Origin: Palsa-504 sp050011155 | Lineage (GTDB): Bacteria; Actinomycetota; Actinomycetes; Streptosporangiales; Streptosporangiaceae | NCBI GenBank assembly: GCA_050011155.1 | Contig: JBEKJP010000017.1 | Coordinates: 12,747 to 76,746 of the forward strand | DNA length: 64,000 nt | Direction: 5' to 3' | Shown: piece after piece, positions 52,950-60,682 of the stretch | Layout of the letters: every line of letters starts with the position of its first letter | Numbering within the stretch: position 1 is the stretch's first letter | The notes under the pieces: model-generated | The model's input: only the letters and a program-made list of their open reading frames with translations | What the model was told of the DNA's origin: nothing | The model's database searches: none | Translations under genes and position numbers: made by a program

Positions 52950-54326
52950 ATGTCACCGACGCTGAACCGGATGAGCCCGCTCGACGCCGAGTTCTTCTAC
53001 GCCGAGCACCGCCACGTGCCCATGCACATCGGGTCGGTCGCGGTGTTCGACGGGCCGGCCCCCAGCCGCGCGGACCTCATGCGGCTCTTCGAGGCGAAGC
53101 TGCCGCGGGTGCCTCGTTACCGTCAGGTGGCCTGGGCGGGGCCTTTCCAGCTCCTGCGCCCGGTGTGGACCGACGACCAGGAGTTCGCCATCCGCCACCA
53201 CGTCCGGCACACCCGCGTCCCGGCGCCGGGCGGCCAGGAAGAGCTACGGGCCGTCGCGGCGAAGCTGTTCGCGCTGCCGCTGGACTGGCACCGGCCGCTC
53301 TGGGAGGAGTGGCTGCTTGACGGGCTGGAAGGCGGCCGCTGGGCCATCTTGTCCAAGATCCACCACTGCATGGTGGACGGTGTCGGCGGCAACGACCTGA
53401 TGACGCTGGTCTTCGACACCGCTCCGGACGAGCAGCTGCCCGAGGTGACGGCCTGGACACCCGGCCCGCGACCCTCGCTGGCCGAGCGGGCGGCCGCTGA
53501 CCTGCGCGACGCCGTCGCCCAGCCGCTGCGCCAGCTGGCCGGGCTCCCCGGCCTGCTCCGCCGGGCCAATCCGGACGACATGCTCGGCTACGGGCGCGGC
53601 CTCGGCCAGGTCACCAGGGACCTGACCGAGCCCTCCGCGGGCTTCCTCAACGGCCCGATCGGCCCGCGCCGCCGGTGGACCTGGACCACCACGAGCCTGG
53701 CCGGCCTCAAGCGGATCCGCGCGGCGCGCGGCGGCACCATCAACGATGTCATGCTGGCCGCGATCACCGCGGCGTTCCGCGACCTGCTGGCGCAGCGAGG
53801 GCAGCTGTCGGACGGGCTGGTCGTACGGAGCCTGGTCCCGGTGTCGGTCCGCGGTCCCGACGAGGGCGGCGCCGTCACCAACCGGGTCTCGGCGGTGCTG
53901 GCCAACCTGCCCGTCGGCGAGGCCGACCCGCTCCGGCGGCTCGAGCTGATCCGGCAGGAGATGGACCAGCTCAAGCACACCCACCAGGCGGTGAGCGCCG
54001 AGATCCTCACCGGGATGCTGGGGCTGGCCGCGCCCATGTGGCTCGCCCTCGGCACGCAGGCCGCCTACCGGACCAGGCAGCTGCTGGTGCAGACGGTGAC
54101 GACCAACGTGCCCGGCCCGCGTCGCCCGCTCTACGTCCTGGGGCGTCCGCTGACCGAGCTCCACCCGTACGTGCCCATCGGCAACGCGGTGCGCATCTCG
54201 ATCGCGATCGTGTCCTACGTCGACAACGTCTCGTTCGGCGTCACCGCCGACTACGACTCAGCGCCCGACCTGGACGTCTTCACCGCGGGCATCGGCCGCG
54301 GCCTGGCCGAGCTCGGCGGCGCCTAG
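52950..54326 (+). CDS. Wax ester synthase/diacylglycerol acyltransferase (Tgs1-like)
   Basis: A 458-residue WS/DGAT enzyme. The catalytic HHxxxDG motif is KIHHCMVDGVGGNDLM near residue 138. The N-terminus LNRMSPLDAEFFYAE and the later TTNVPGPRRPLYVLG are family signatures. Tgs1 (Rv3130c) of the DosR regulon makes triacylglycerol in hypoxia. AGGAGG precedes the ATG. It follows HMG-CoA reductase by 9 nt. With the upstream ligase it forms a storage-lipid operon. Confidence 0.95.
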   Translation: MSPTLNRMSPLDAEFFYAEHRHVPMHIGSVAVFDGPAPSRADLMRLFEAKLPRVPRYRQVAWAGPFQLLRPVWTDDQEFAIRHHVRHTRVPAPGGQEELRAVAAKLFALPLDWHRPLWEEWLLDGLEGGRWAILSKIHHCMVDGVGGNDLMTLVFDTAPDEQLPEVTAWTPGPRPSLAERAAADLRDAVAQPLRQLAGLPGLLRRANPDDMLGYGRGLGQVTRDLTEPSAGFLNGPIGPRRRWTWTTTSLAGLKRIRAARGGTINDVMLAAITAAFRDLLAQRGQLSDGLVVRSLVPVSVRGPDEGGAVTNRVSAVLANLPVGEADPLRRLELIRQEMDQLKHTHQAVSAEILTGMLGLAAPMWLALGTQAAYRTRQLLVQTVTTNVPGPRRPLYVLGRPLTELHPYVPIGNAVRISIAIVSYVDNVSFGVTADYDSAPDLDVFTAGIGRGLAELGGA

Positions 54327-54340
54327 GCGGTTGCCCAGGA

Positions 54341-54838
54341 TCAGAGCTCGCCTTCGAGTTCTTGCAGGTGCTGGCGGGCCGAGTCCGCCATGGCGGTGAT
54401 AAACCCGGCGATGACCTGCAGCTCGTCCTCGGTGAAACCGTCCAGGATGGCGTGGACGCGATCGCCGAGCGAGCCGAAGAAGGCCAGGCCGGTGGCCCGG
54501 CCCTGGTCGGTGTAGCGGAGATGGACGACCCGGTTGTCGGCCGGGTGATCGCGGGCACGGCGGATATGCCCGGCTTGCTCGAGACGGTCGATGACCAGGC
54601 TGGCGCCGCCGGAGGACAGGCCGAGCTGCTCGCGCAGCTGGCCCGCGGTTAGCGGGGTGCCGTTGCCCTCCGCACTCATGATCGCGACCAGGGCGCGCAG
54701 GTCGGCGGCCTGCAGCCGGTGCAGCTCGGCGAAGGCGTGGCCGATCCGGCCGGAGTCCGTGCCGTACCGGCGCAGCGCGTCCACGATGATCCACCGGATC
54801 CGGGCCTGGTCGTCGTCGGCCGGATGAAAGTCAGCCAC
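54341..54838 (-). CDS. MarR-family transcriptional regulator
   Basis: A 165-residue winged-helix regulator. The DNA-binding region is LTAGQLREQLGLSSGGASLVIDRLEQAGHIRRARDHPADNRVVHLRYTDQG, with the usual Asp-Arg in the wing. Flanking helices would form the dimer interface. It is divergent from the MMPL gene, with 41 bp between starts, and probably represses it at the inverted repeat 54872-54900. The start is GTG 54838 with a weak ribosome site. Confidence 0.9.
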   Translation of the reverse strand: MADFHPADDDQARIRWIIVDALRRYGTDSGRIGHAFAELHRLQAADLRALVAIMSAEGNGTPLTAGQLREQLGLSSGGASLVIDRLEQAGHIRRARDHPADNRVVHLRYTDQGRATGLAFFGSLGDRVHAILDGFTEDELQVIAGFITAMADSARQHLQELEGEL

Positions 54839-54867
54839 CTGGTTGCGTCATCTCCCAGTACGCACCA

Positions 54868-54873
54868 TATGCT
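54868..54873 (+). promoter_or_regulatory. -10 element TATGCT for a leaderless MMPL transcript
   Basis: TATGCT fits the actinobacterial TANNNT -10 pattern and ends 6 nt before the ATG at 54880, so transcription could start on the A of the start codon. No ribosome-binding site is present upstream. Confidence 0.5.
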
Positions 54874-54900
54874 CATCGAATGAATCGTTCATCGGATGAG
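54872..54900. promoter_or_regulatory. 29-bp inverted repeat, probable MarR operator on the MMPL start codon
   Basis: Outer arms CTCATC (54872-54877) and GATGAG (54895-54900) and inner arms ATGAA (54880-54884) and TTCAT (54888-54892) share one centre at 54886. Eleven of fourteen positions pair. It covers the proposed -10 end, transcription start and first codons of the MMPL gene. Confidence 0.7.
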
Positions 54901-57075
54901 ATTTCTCGCGAGCCGGATCAGGGCCTGGTACGCGGCGTGGCCCGGCTGGCGCGGTGGTCTCTCGCCCACCGATGGATAGTAGTCGCAGGGTGGGTCGTGC
55001 TGGCCCTGGCCGGCGGCATGGCCGCGGCTCAGTCCGGTCACCGCCTCTCGGTCGCCTTCGACCTGCCCGGCCAGCCCGCGTACGAGACGAACACGGCCAT
55101 CGTCACCGAGTTCGGGTCCGGCGGCGACAACCCGCCGCTGGTCGTGGTGGTCCGCCTGCCGCCGGGCAGCACAGTTGACTCACCCGGCCTGCGGGCGCAG
55201 CTCACCGCAGCGTTCGGCCAGGCGGCCGCGGCGCTGCCCGGTGCCCGGGCCGCGTCCTGGGCGAGTACCGGCGACCGGGCTTTCGTCTCCGCCGACGGGC
55301 GGACCGCGTTCGCTCTGCTGTACCCGGTCCCGGACTTCAAGAGCAGCGACCCCTACGCCGCCGCGCTGCCCCGGCTGAACCGCGCCGCGGCCGGCCTCCG
55401 GGTCGACGGGGCGCCGGTCCTGGTCACCGGGGCCAGCATCCTGTCCTCCGGCGGCTCCGGAGGCGGCAGCAGCGTGCTGGCCGAGACCCTGCTCGCCGGG
55501 GCGGGGGCGCTGGTCATTCTGGCCATCGTGTTCGGCTCTCTCGTCGCGGTGACGCCGCTGCTCATCGCGGCGGTCGCGATCCCGTCGGCGTTCGTGCTCA
55601 TCTACGCGCTCACCTACGCGATCACCGTGTCCACCCTGGTGCAGAACATCGTCGCCCTGGTCGGCCTGGGCGTGGCCATCGACTACGCGCTGCTCATCGT
55701 GACCCGGTGGCGCGAGGAACGCGGCCGCGGCCTGGATAACCGCGCGGCGGTGCTGCGGGCCTCGGCCACCGCCGGGACGTCGGTGCTGTTCTCCGGCATC
55801 ACGGTCGCGGTGAGCCTGGCCGCGCTCGCGCTGACCAGCGTCCCGTTCCTGCGCAGCATCGGCCTGGCCGCCATGCTCATCCCGCTGATCAGCATCGCCG
55901 TCTCGGCCACCCTGCTGCCGGTAGTCCTGGACGCGATCGGCCCGGCGCTGGAATGGCCGCGCCGCCGGCCCGCCCGGACCGTCAGCCCGCTGTGGACCGG
56001 GATCGCCCGCCGGGTCACCGCACGCCCCGGATGGTCGGCCGCGGGGGCGCTGGCCGTCCTGGCCGTGCTGATCGTCCCGGTCTTCTCGCTCAACCTCGGC
56101 GAGCCCCAGGCCACCGCGACCGCCGCCACCGCCCCCGCCAGCGCCCGCGCGGGCCTGGACGCCCTGATCTCCTCCGGCATCGGCCCCGGCGTGCTGCGGC
56201 CGGCCGAGATCCTGCTCCCGGCGGGCGCCGCCGTCCCGGCCCCCGGCGACCGGATCACCGTGGTGTCGCCCGCCGCCTGGACCCGGGACGGCCGGCACAT
56301 CGCCGACGCCTGGTCGCCGGCCGATCCCTCGACCGCCGGCGGCAAAGCCGCGCTGGCCTCGATCCGGGCGGCCGCGGCGGCGGTGCCCGGCGCCCGGGCC
56401 GGCGGCTCGCCCGCCCAGGACGCCGACTTCATCACCGCCTTGTACGGCCGGAACCTGGTCATCATCGTCGCCGTCATCGCGATCGTGACGTTCCTCCTGC
56501 TGGCCCGGGCCCTGCGGTCGCTGTGGCTGCCGGTCAAGGCGCTGCTGCTGAACCTGATCTCGCTGGCCGCCGCGTTCGGCGTGCTCACCTTCATCTGGCA
56601 GGAAGGTCACGGCACCACCGCCGTGTTCTCCAGCCCGGCCACCGGAGCCGTCACGCTCTGGGTGCCGCTGGCTGTCTTCGCACTGCTGTTCGGCCTGTCC
56701 ATGGACTACGAGGTGTTCATCCTGACTCGCATCAACGAGGAGTACGAGCAGGTTCCCGGCGTCCGCGACGCCGTTGTGCGCGGCATCGGTCACACCGGCC
56801 GGCTCGTCACCTCCGGTGCTCTCATCCTCTGCCTGGCCTTCACCGCCTTGGGCGGCGTCCCGGTCACCGACGTCAAGATCCTCTCCACCGGGTTGGCGGC
56901 CGGCATCATCATCGACGCCACCGTCATCCGCGGCGTCCTCGCCCCCGCCCTGGTCACCCTGTTCGGCCGGGTCAACTGGTGGCTGCCCGGGCCGGCCGCC
57001 CGGTTGCTGCGCGCCACTCCGCTCACCTCCGGTGACGCCGGTAAGTCGGCAGGCTGGGACGGCGCCAGCGGATGA
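54880..57075 (+). CDS. MMPL/RND-family transporter
   Basis: A 731-residue RND transporter with two MMPL halves, each of one helix, a large extracytoplasmic loop and five helices. The first half includes VALVGLGVAIDYALLIVTRWREERGRG and the second PLAVFALLFGLSMDYEVFILTRINEEYEQV; the DYA/DYE positions are the proton-relay aspartates of the family. It would export a lipid or drug-like molecule. The ATG at 54880 overlaps the operator and has no ribosome site, which suggests leaderless translation. Its last 286 bp overlap the opposing GtrA frame. Confidence 0.9.
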   Translation: MNRSSDEISREPDQGLVRGVARLARWSLAHRWIVVAGWVVLALAGGMAAAQSGHRLSVAFDLPGQPAYETNTAIVTEFGSGGDNPPLVVVVRLPPGSTVDSPGLRAQLTAAFGQAAAALPGARAASWASTGDRAFVSADGRTAFALLYPVPDFKSSDPYAAALPRLNRAAAGLRVDGAPVLVTGASILSSGGSGGGSSVLAETLLAGAGALVILAIVFGSLVAVTPLLIAAVAIPSAFVLIYALTYAITVSTLVQNIVALVGLGVAIDYALLIVTRWREERGRGLDNRAAVLRASATAGTSVLFSGITVAVSLAALALTSVPFLRSIGLAAMLIPLISIAVSATLLPVVLDAIGPALEWPRRRPARTVSPLWTGIARRVTARPGWSAAGALAVLAVLIVPVFSLNLGEPQATATAATAPASARAGLDALISSGIGPGVLRPAEILLPAGAAVPAPGDRITVVSPAAWTRDGRHIADAWSPADPSTAGGKAALASIRAAAAAVPGARAGGSPAQDADFITALYGRNLVIIVAVIAIVTFLLLARALRSLWLPVKALLLNLISLAAAFGVLTFIWQEGHGTTAVFSSPATGAVTLWVPLAVFALLFGLSMDYEVFILTRINEEYEQVPGVRDAVVRGIGHTGRLVTSGALILCLAFTALGGVPVTDVKILSTGLAAGIIIDATVIRGVLAPALVTLFGRVNWWLPGPAARLLRATPLTSGDAGKSAGWDGASG

Positions 57076-57542
57076 GCCTGGGCGCGCATCGCCGGCCGAC
57101 GGGCGCCCCAGACGAAGTGGCGGTAGGACCAGAACCGGAACAGGGTGGCGAGCACGATACCGGTATTCAGCGCGATGAAGCCCGCTAGCTTGTCGTGCCC
57201 GAGGCCTAGCGCGTAGTAGTTGAACGCCATCGCCGCGTCCTGGATCAGCAGGCCGATCCCGTTCAGCACGGCGAAGACGACGATCTCGCGGACGACGCCG
57301 GTGCGCTGCCTGTCCCGGAAGGACCAGTAGCGGTTGCCCAGGTAGCTGACGATCGTCGCCACGATGGTAGCGATCGTGGTGGACGTGACCGGTCCCAGGC
57401 CGAGATGGATGTACAGCAGGTCGTAGACGGCGTTGGTGATGAACACGCCGGCGACTCCGATCACCGCGAACTTGGCGAACTCGTGAATGAGCGACCGGGA
57501 TCGCTCGTATCGCGCTCGGGCCAAAGCCGTCGGCTGTCTCAT
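56790..57542 (-). CDS. GtrA-family membrane protein with long antisense-overlapping tail
   Basis: A 250-residue frame. Residues about 20-145 are a GtrA domain of four helices (FAKFAVIGVAGVFITNAVYDLLY, VATIVSYLGNRYWSFRD, FVLNG-like AVLNGIGLLIQ, NTGIVLATLFRFWSYRHFVW). GtrA proteins help move polyprenyl-linked sugars or build cell-surface glycans. After FVWGARRP the remaining about 100 residues are proline/arginine-rich and lie antisense to the 3' end of the MMPL gene, with no earlier stop. The tail is probably not a folded domain. The ATG overlaps the upstream GNAT stop (ATGA). Confidence 0.78.
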   Translation of the reverse strand: MRQPTALARARYERSRSLIHEFAKFAVIGVAGVFITNAVYDLLYIHLGLGPVTSTTIATIVATIVSYLGNRYWSFRDRQRTGVVREIVVFAVLNGIGLLIQDAAMAFNYYALGLGHDKLAGFIALNTGIVLATLFRFWSYRHFVWGARRPAMRAQAHPLAPSQPADLPASPEVSGVARSNRAAGPGSHQLTRPNRVTRAGARTPRMTVASMMMPAANPVERILTSVTGTPPKAVKARQRMRAPEVTSRPV

Positions 57543-58141
57543 CGTCCAGGCTCCGGGGGCGGGAGCGCCACGGAGAACTCGGCGATGCCGTGCGAGGCGG
57601 CCTGGTCCGCGGGCCCGTTCACCCCGTGGATCAGGGCCGCGACCGGGCGGTTCTCGGCGAAGTACGTCCCGGTGAACGTACGTACGCCCCGTTCGCTGGC
57701 GGCCCGGGCGAGCATGCGGATCAGTTCGCTGGCCAGGCCCGCGCCGCGCCAATCCGGGGTGACCGCGATGGCGGCGTCCGCGGCGCCGGCCTGTGCGGCT
57801 GGCTCGTAGCGGGCGATCGCGACACCGTGCCCGCTGGCGGGATCGATGGCGACGAGCGCGAGCCGGCTGGTGTAGTCGACGGTCGTGAGGAAATCCAGGA
57901 GTTCGGGCGTGACCTGCGGGTGGCCGCCGAGGTACCGGCGGCGGATCGTCTCGTCGTCGGCGGACTGGATCGCCTCGGCCAGCGCGGGCGCGTCACTGGG
58001 CAGGATGGGGCGGATGAGGACCCTGCGTCCATCGCGCAGCGTGACCACCCGCCGGTACTCCTGCGGGTAGCCAGCCGGCAGCTCCGCCGCCTGCCGTGCC
58101 GGGCGCACAGCGGGAGCGTCCGGCCTCCCGAGGTCCTCCAT
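57539..58141 (-). CDS. GNAT-family N-acetyltransferase
   Basis: A 200-residue GNAT. The acetyl-CoA-binding motif A region is AIAVTPDWRGAGLASELIRMLARAASERG, preceded by VAIARYEPAAQ and followed by TFTGTYFAENRPVAALI. The N-terminus RRVVTLRDGRRVLIRPILPSDAPAL resembles the GNAT module of the Pat-type fusion at 21079, which suggests a protein acetyltransferase of that subgroup. GGAGGG precedes the ATG. It is coupled to gtrA downstream. Confidence 0.85.
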   Translation of the reverse strand: MEDLGRPDAPAVRPARQAAELPAGYPQEYRRVVTLRDGRRVLIRPILPSDAPALAEAIQSADDETIRRRYLGGHPQVTPELLDFLTTVDYTSRLALVAIDPASGHGVAIARYEPAAQAGAADAAIAVTPDWRGAGLASELIRMLARAASERGVRTFTGTYFAENRPVAALIHGVNGPADQAASHGIAEFSVALPPPEPGR

Positions 58142-58199
58142 GACACCACCCTCCCGTCACCGCTGCCGGCATCCGGTCACCGGGTAGGCGGGCCGCTGC

Positions 58200-58649
58200 T
58201 TACTTGCCGTCGGCCTCGACGAGGCGTTCGACGAGCTCATCGACGTTCCCCGTCTTGGGCAGGTTTCGCTGGACCAGAAGGTCGCTCAGTTCGGCCTTGG
58301 TCAGGCCCTCATAGCGGGCACGGGCCTTCTCATGTGCCTGCCTGGCCCTCTGGCGCTCGATCCTGTGAGCCTCGACCTCACCGGCCGATTCCGCCCGTTC
58401 CCGGGCCGTACCCGACACCGTGCCCACCGCTCGCGCCCACCGGACGGCGATGTCGCGGTTCATGTCCACGGCCCGCTGCACGAAATCGAAGTAATGCTCC
58501 ACCGCCGGGACCAGGTCCACCCGCGGCACCAGCGCGGGAAAACGGTCAGTGACCTTTCCCACGCGCTGCTCCCAGCGCTCAACGGCCCTTTCCGCCGCGC
58601 CGCTCGCCCGGCTGGCCGTCTCGCTGTACTGCCTTGTCATGGCACTCAT
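58200..58649 (-). CDS. Phasin-like helical protein with C-terminal SAP/Rho-N-like domain
   Basis: A 149-residue protein. Residues about 1-110 are almost all helix, with RFPALVPRVDLVPAVEHYFDFVQRAVDMNRDIAVRWARAVG, a pattern seen in actinobacterial phasin-like proteins that coat storage granules. Residues about 112-147 (YEGLTKAELSDLLVQRNLPKTGNVDELVERLVEAD) match the SAP or Rho-N helix-extended-helix fold that binds nucleic acid. It might link PHA granules to DNA, as PhaM does in other bacteria. That is inference. GGAGGTG precedes the ATG. Confidence 0.7.
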   Translation of the reverse strand: MSAMTRQYSETASRASGAAERAVERWEQRVGKVTDRFPALVPRVDLVPAVEHYFDFVQRAVDMNRDIAVRWARAVGTVSGTARERAESAGEVEAHRIERQRARQAHEKARARYEGLTKAELSDLLVQRNLPKTGNVDELVERLVEADGK

Positions 58650-58685
58650 GTCACACCTCCACGGTGACTGGACAACCCTGTGCTA

Positions 58686-58708
58686 AGTATATCAAGCAAC
58701 GGTGCTTG
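58686..58708 (-). promoter_or_regulatory. Promoter with embedded 16-bp inverted repeat before the phasin-like gene
   Basis: On the minus strand a -10 element TATACT (58686-58691) lies 37 nt before the ATG. Directly upstream is CAAGCA-ACGG-TGCTTG (58693-58708), a perfect 6-bp-arm repeat that would fill the spacer between -10 and -35. The stretch is AT-rich against its surroundings, as expected for a regulated promoter. Confidence 0.55.
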
Positions 58709-58797
58709 GTCTATGCTCACCCGGGATCCAGCCCGGCCGGCCGCGTGGCGAACCTGCCTGGCCTGCCCGAGCCGGTCCCGCGAACCTGTGCCGGCGG

Positions 58798-58971
58798 CTA
58801 TCTCGCCGGCCGCCTGCCGGGGCGCCGCCGCATCCTCAGGGCGCCAAGGAGCAGGGCGCCGAGGAACACGGCAATGCCGATGACCAGCAGGTACAGCAGT
58901 CCCTGGGCGACGACACCCACGATGCCAAGCGCGATCGCCACGATCACCAGTAGCAGGAATAGGGCAATCAT
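58798..58971 (-). CDS. Tiny two-helix membrane protein
   Basis: A 57-residue protein with two hydrophobic helices (IALFLLLVIVAIALGIVGVV and LLYLLVIGIAVFLGALLLGA) and an arginine-rich end RMRRRPGRRPAR. GGAGGATC at the usual distance supports the ATG at 58971. Small proteins of this kind are often lineage-specific stress membrane peptides. No function can be given. It lies between the PRC-barrel and phasin-like genes on the same strand. Confidence 0.75.
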   Translation of the reverse strand: MIALFLLLVIVAIALGIVGVVAQGLLYLLVIGIAVFLGALLLGALRMRRRPGRRPAR

Positions 58972-58996
58972 CTGATCCTCCTGTCAACCGGGCGGC

Positions 58997-59353
58997 TCAG
59001 CGGCGGCCCAGCCGCCGCTCACCGCCGGCGCCTGGCTCGTAGGCCAGGCCGTAATGCTTGAAGATCGCCTCTTCGTCGCCCGCGGGCAGCTCGCCGTCGG
59101 TACCGATCGACGGGGCGTCCTTCACCTGCTTCTTGTCGTAGGTCACCTTGACGTACCCGGGACCCACCCGCGCGTGGTCAATGGGCACGAACACGAGCCG
59201 GTGCCGGGTCGGCATCCCGACCCTGACCGTGCCGAACGACGGCAGGTCGGTAGCCGTGTCCACGTAGACGGCTTCCAGCTCGCCGATCTTGTGATCGCGG
59301 GCGTCGACGACGTCGTGGCCGCGCCATTCCCGGATGTCAGCTGCCTCAAACAT
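58997..59353 (-). CDS. PRC-barrel domain protein
   Basis: A 118-residue protein. MFEAADIREWRGHDVVDARDHKIGELEAVYVDTATDLPSFGTVRVG is a PRC-barrel core, a beta-barrel found in ribosome-maturation and photosynthetic proteins. It is followed by DHARVGPGYVKVTYDKKQVKDAP and a tail with GDEEAIFKHYGLAY. Stand-alone actinobacterial members have no settled role. AGGAAGA precedes the ATG at 59353. Upstream in-frame Met codons lack a ribosome site. Confidence 0.85.
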   Translation of the reverse strand: MFEAADIREWRGHDVVDARDHKIGELEAVYVDTATDLPSFGTVRVGMPTRHRLVFVPIDHARVGPGYVKVTYDKKQVKDAPSIGTDGELPAGDEEAIFKHYGLAYEPGAGGERRLGRR

Positions 59354-59373
59354 GGCGGTCTTCTTCCTGCGGG

Positions 59374-60465
59374 TCATGCGGCGAGGGGCCGCTGGGTTTC
59401 CGGTGGCTCCTGGATATGCCATTCGCGGTGCGTCTGCCGCAGCGGCTGGCTGGGGGCCAGCTGCTTATCGGCGAAGTAGATGGTCACCTTCGGCTTCTTC
59501 ACGTGGTAGATCAGGCCCAGCATGGCGAGCAGCCGGATGAGCCGCCAGGTGGCGTCGGGATGCCAGCCGCGGTCGGGCCTGACCCCGGCCGCGACGGCCT
59601 CCGCGTCCAGCGCGACCCGGCGGCCGTGCCGGGGGCAGGCGGGGTCGGCATGATGCCAGCTGTGGTTGCCCTCGCCGCCGGCCACGACGGCGACGAAGGC
59701 ATTGTTGCGGCTGTCGTCCGCGCGGTACTCGTGCCCGCGGCTGTCCCTGGCCCGGCGGCCCCATTTGTGGCAGACGGAGTTGACCATGCCGGTGGCGGTC
59801 ATGAGGGCTGCCGTGCGCAGCGCTCCGGCTATCAGCACCGCGTTCCACCCGTACAGCGGCCAGAACGCCAGCGGTATCCCGAAGTTCGCCACGGCCAGGA
59901 ACGGGAACGCGCGCCGCTGCCACTGCACCAGCCGGTCCTGGGCCAGGTCGCGGTGCACCGCGTATCCCGGCGGCCGCTCGTAGACGAAGAACAGCCATAC
60001 GCCCTGTGCCCACAGCAGCCCCTTGTACCCGTGCCAGCCCGGATACTCGTACGGCGAGTGCGGGTCCCGGCCGACCACGTCGGCGAAGCGGTGGTGGGCC
60101 CGGTGGTTCAGCACCCATCCCTGGATGTCGCCCTGCATCGACATGCCGCTCGCCACGGCCAGCACCAGCCGCAGCGGGAACCTGGCCTCGAACCCGCGGT
60201 GGGTCCAGTACCGGTGATTGCCCAGCGTGACGCCGAACATCGTGAACAGGTACAGGGCCGCCGCGAGCACCCACAGGCCGACACTGGCAGAGGTGGTAAA
60301 GACCCGGAACAGTCCCCAGACCGCGAAACCTGGCAACAGGATCCCCAGGGTCACGATGCTGCCCCAGGTCGGCTTGCGCCGCTTGCCGTCACGGTCGATG
60401 TTGAAACCCAGCGACAGGATCGTTGGCCAGTCGCGCCTGCCTTTCACTAGTGCCGGCACGGCCAT
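59374..60465 (-). CDS. Membrane fatty-acid desaturase (acyl-CoA delta-9 type)
   Basis: A 363-residue di-iron membrane desaturase. The three His clusters are LGNHRYWTHRGF, LNHRAHHRFAD and GNHSWHH. Hydrophobic helices flank each pair. It would insert a double bond in stearoyl/palmitoyl-CoA using O2 and an external electron donor. AAAGGAG precedes the ATG at 60465, so the longer upstream frame is not used. A half-conserved DevR-type site lies about 62 bp upstream. O2 dependence makes it an unusual member of a hypoxia-type cluster. Confidence 0.9.
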   Translation of the reverse strand: MAVPALVKGRRDWPTILSLGFNIDRDGKRRKPTWGSIVTLGILLPGFAVWGLFRVFTTSASVGLWVLAAALYLFTMFGVTLGNHRYWTHRGFEARFPLRLVLAVASGMSMQGDIQGWVLNHRAHHRFADVVGRDPHSPYEYPGWHGYKGLLWAQGVWLFFVYERPPGYAVHRDLAQDRLVQWQRRAFPFLAVANFGIPLAFWPLYGWNAVLIAGALRTAALMTATGMVNSVCHKWGRRARDSRGHEYRADDSRNNAFVAVVAGGEGNHSWHHADPACPRHGRRVALDAEAVAAGVRPDRGWHPDATWRLIRLLAMLGLIYHVKKPKVTIYFADKQLAPSQPLRQTHREWHIQEPPETQRPLAA

Positions 60466-60526
60466 CAGCTCCTTTCCGGGCCCACGGATATACCTGCAGC
60501 AGACCCGCCCAGCAGCCACCCGGTCA

Positions 60527-60540
60527 GAGCCGAAGGTCCT
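60527..60540. promoter_or_regulatory. DevR half-site, CGAAGGTCCT type, before the desaturase
   Basis: GAGCCGAAGGTCCT keeps the CCGAAGGTCC core shared with the site at 61727. It lies 62-75 bp before the desaturase start. Confidence 0.4.
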
Positions 60541-60682
60541 CTGCAACCGCAACCTCCGTCCCTCCGCCCACGCGAGCACCATCGACGGACAAGGAGGAAG
60601 AAGGTGAGAAGATCCCGTGCCGCAAGGGAGATCCGCTGCCGGAGAGTTGAAGATCTCTAGGTCGGCCCGCGGTCCGGCCTGA

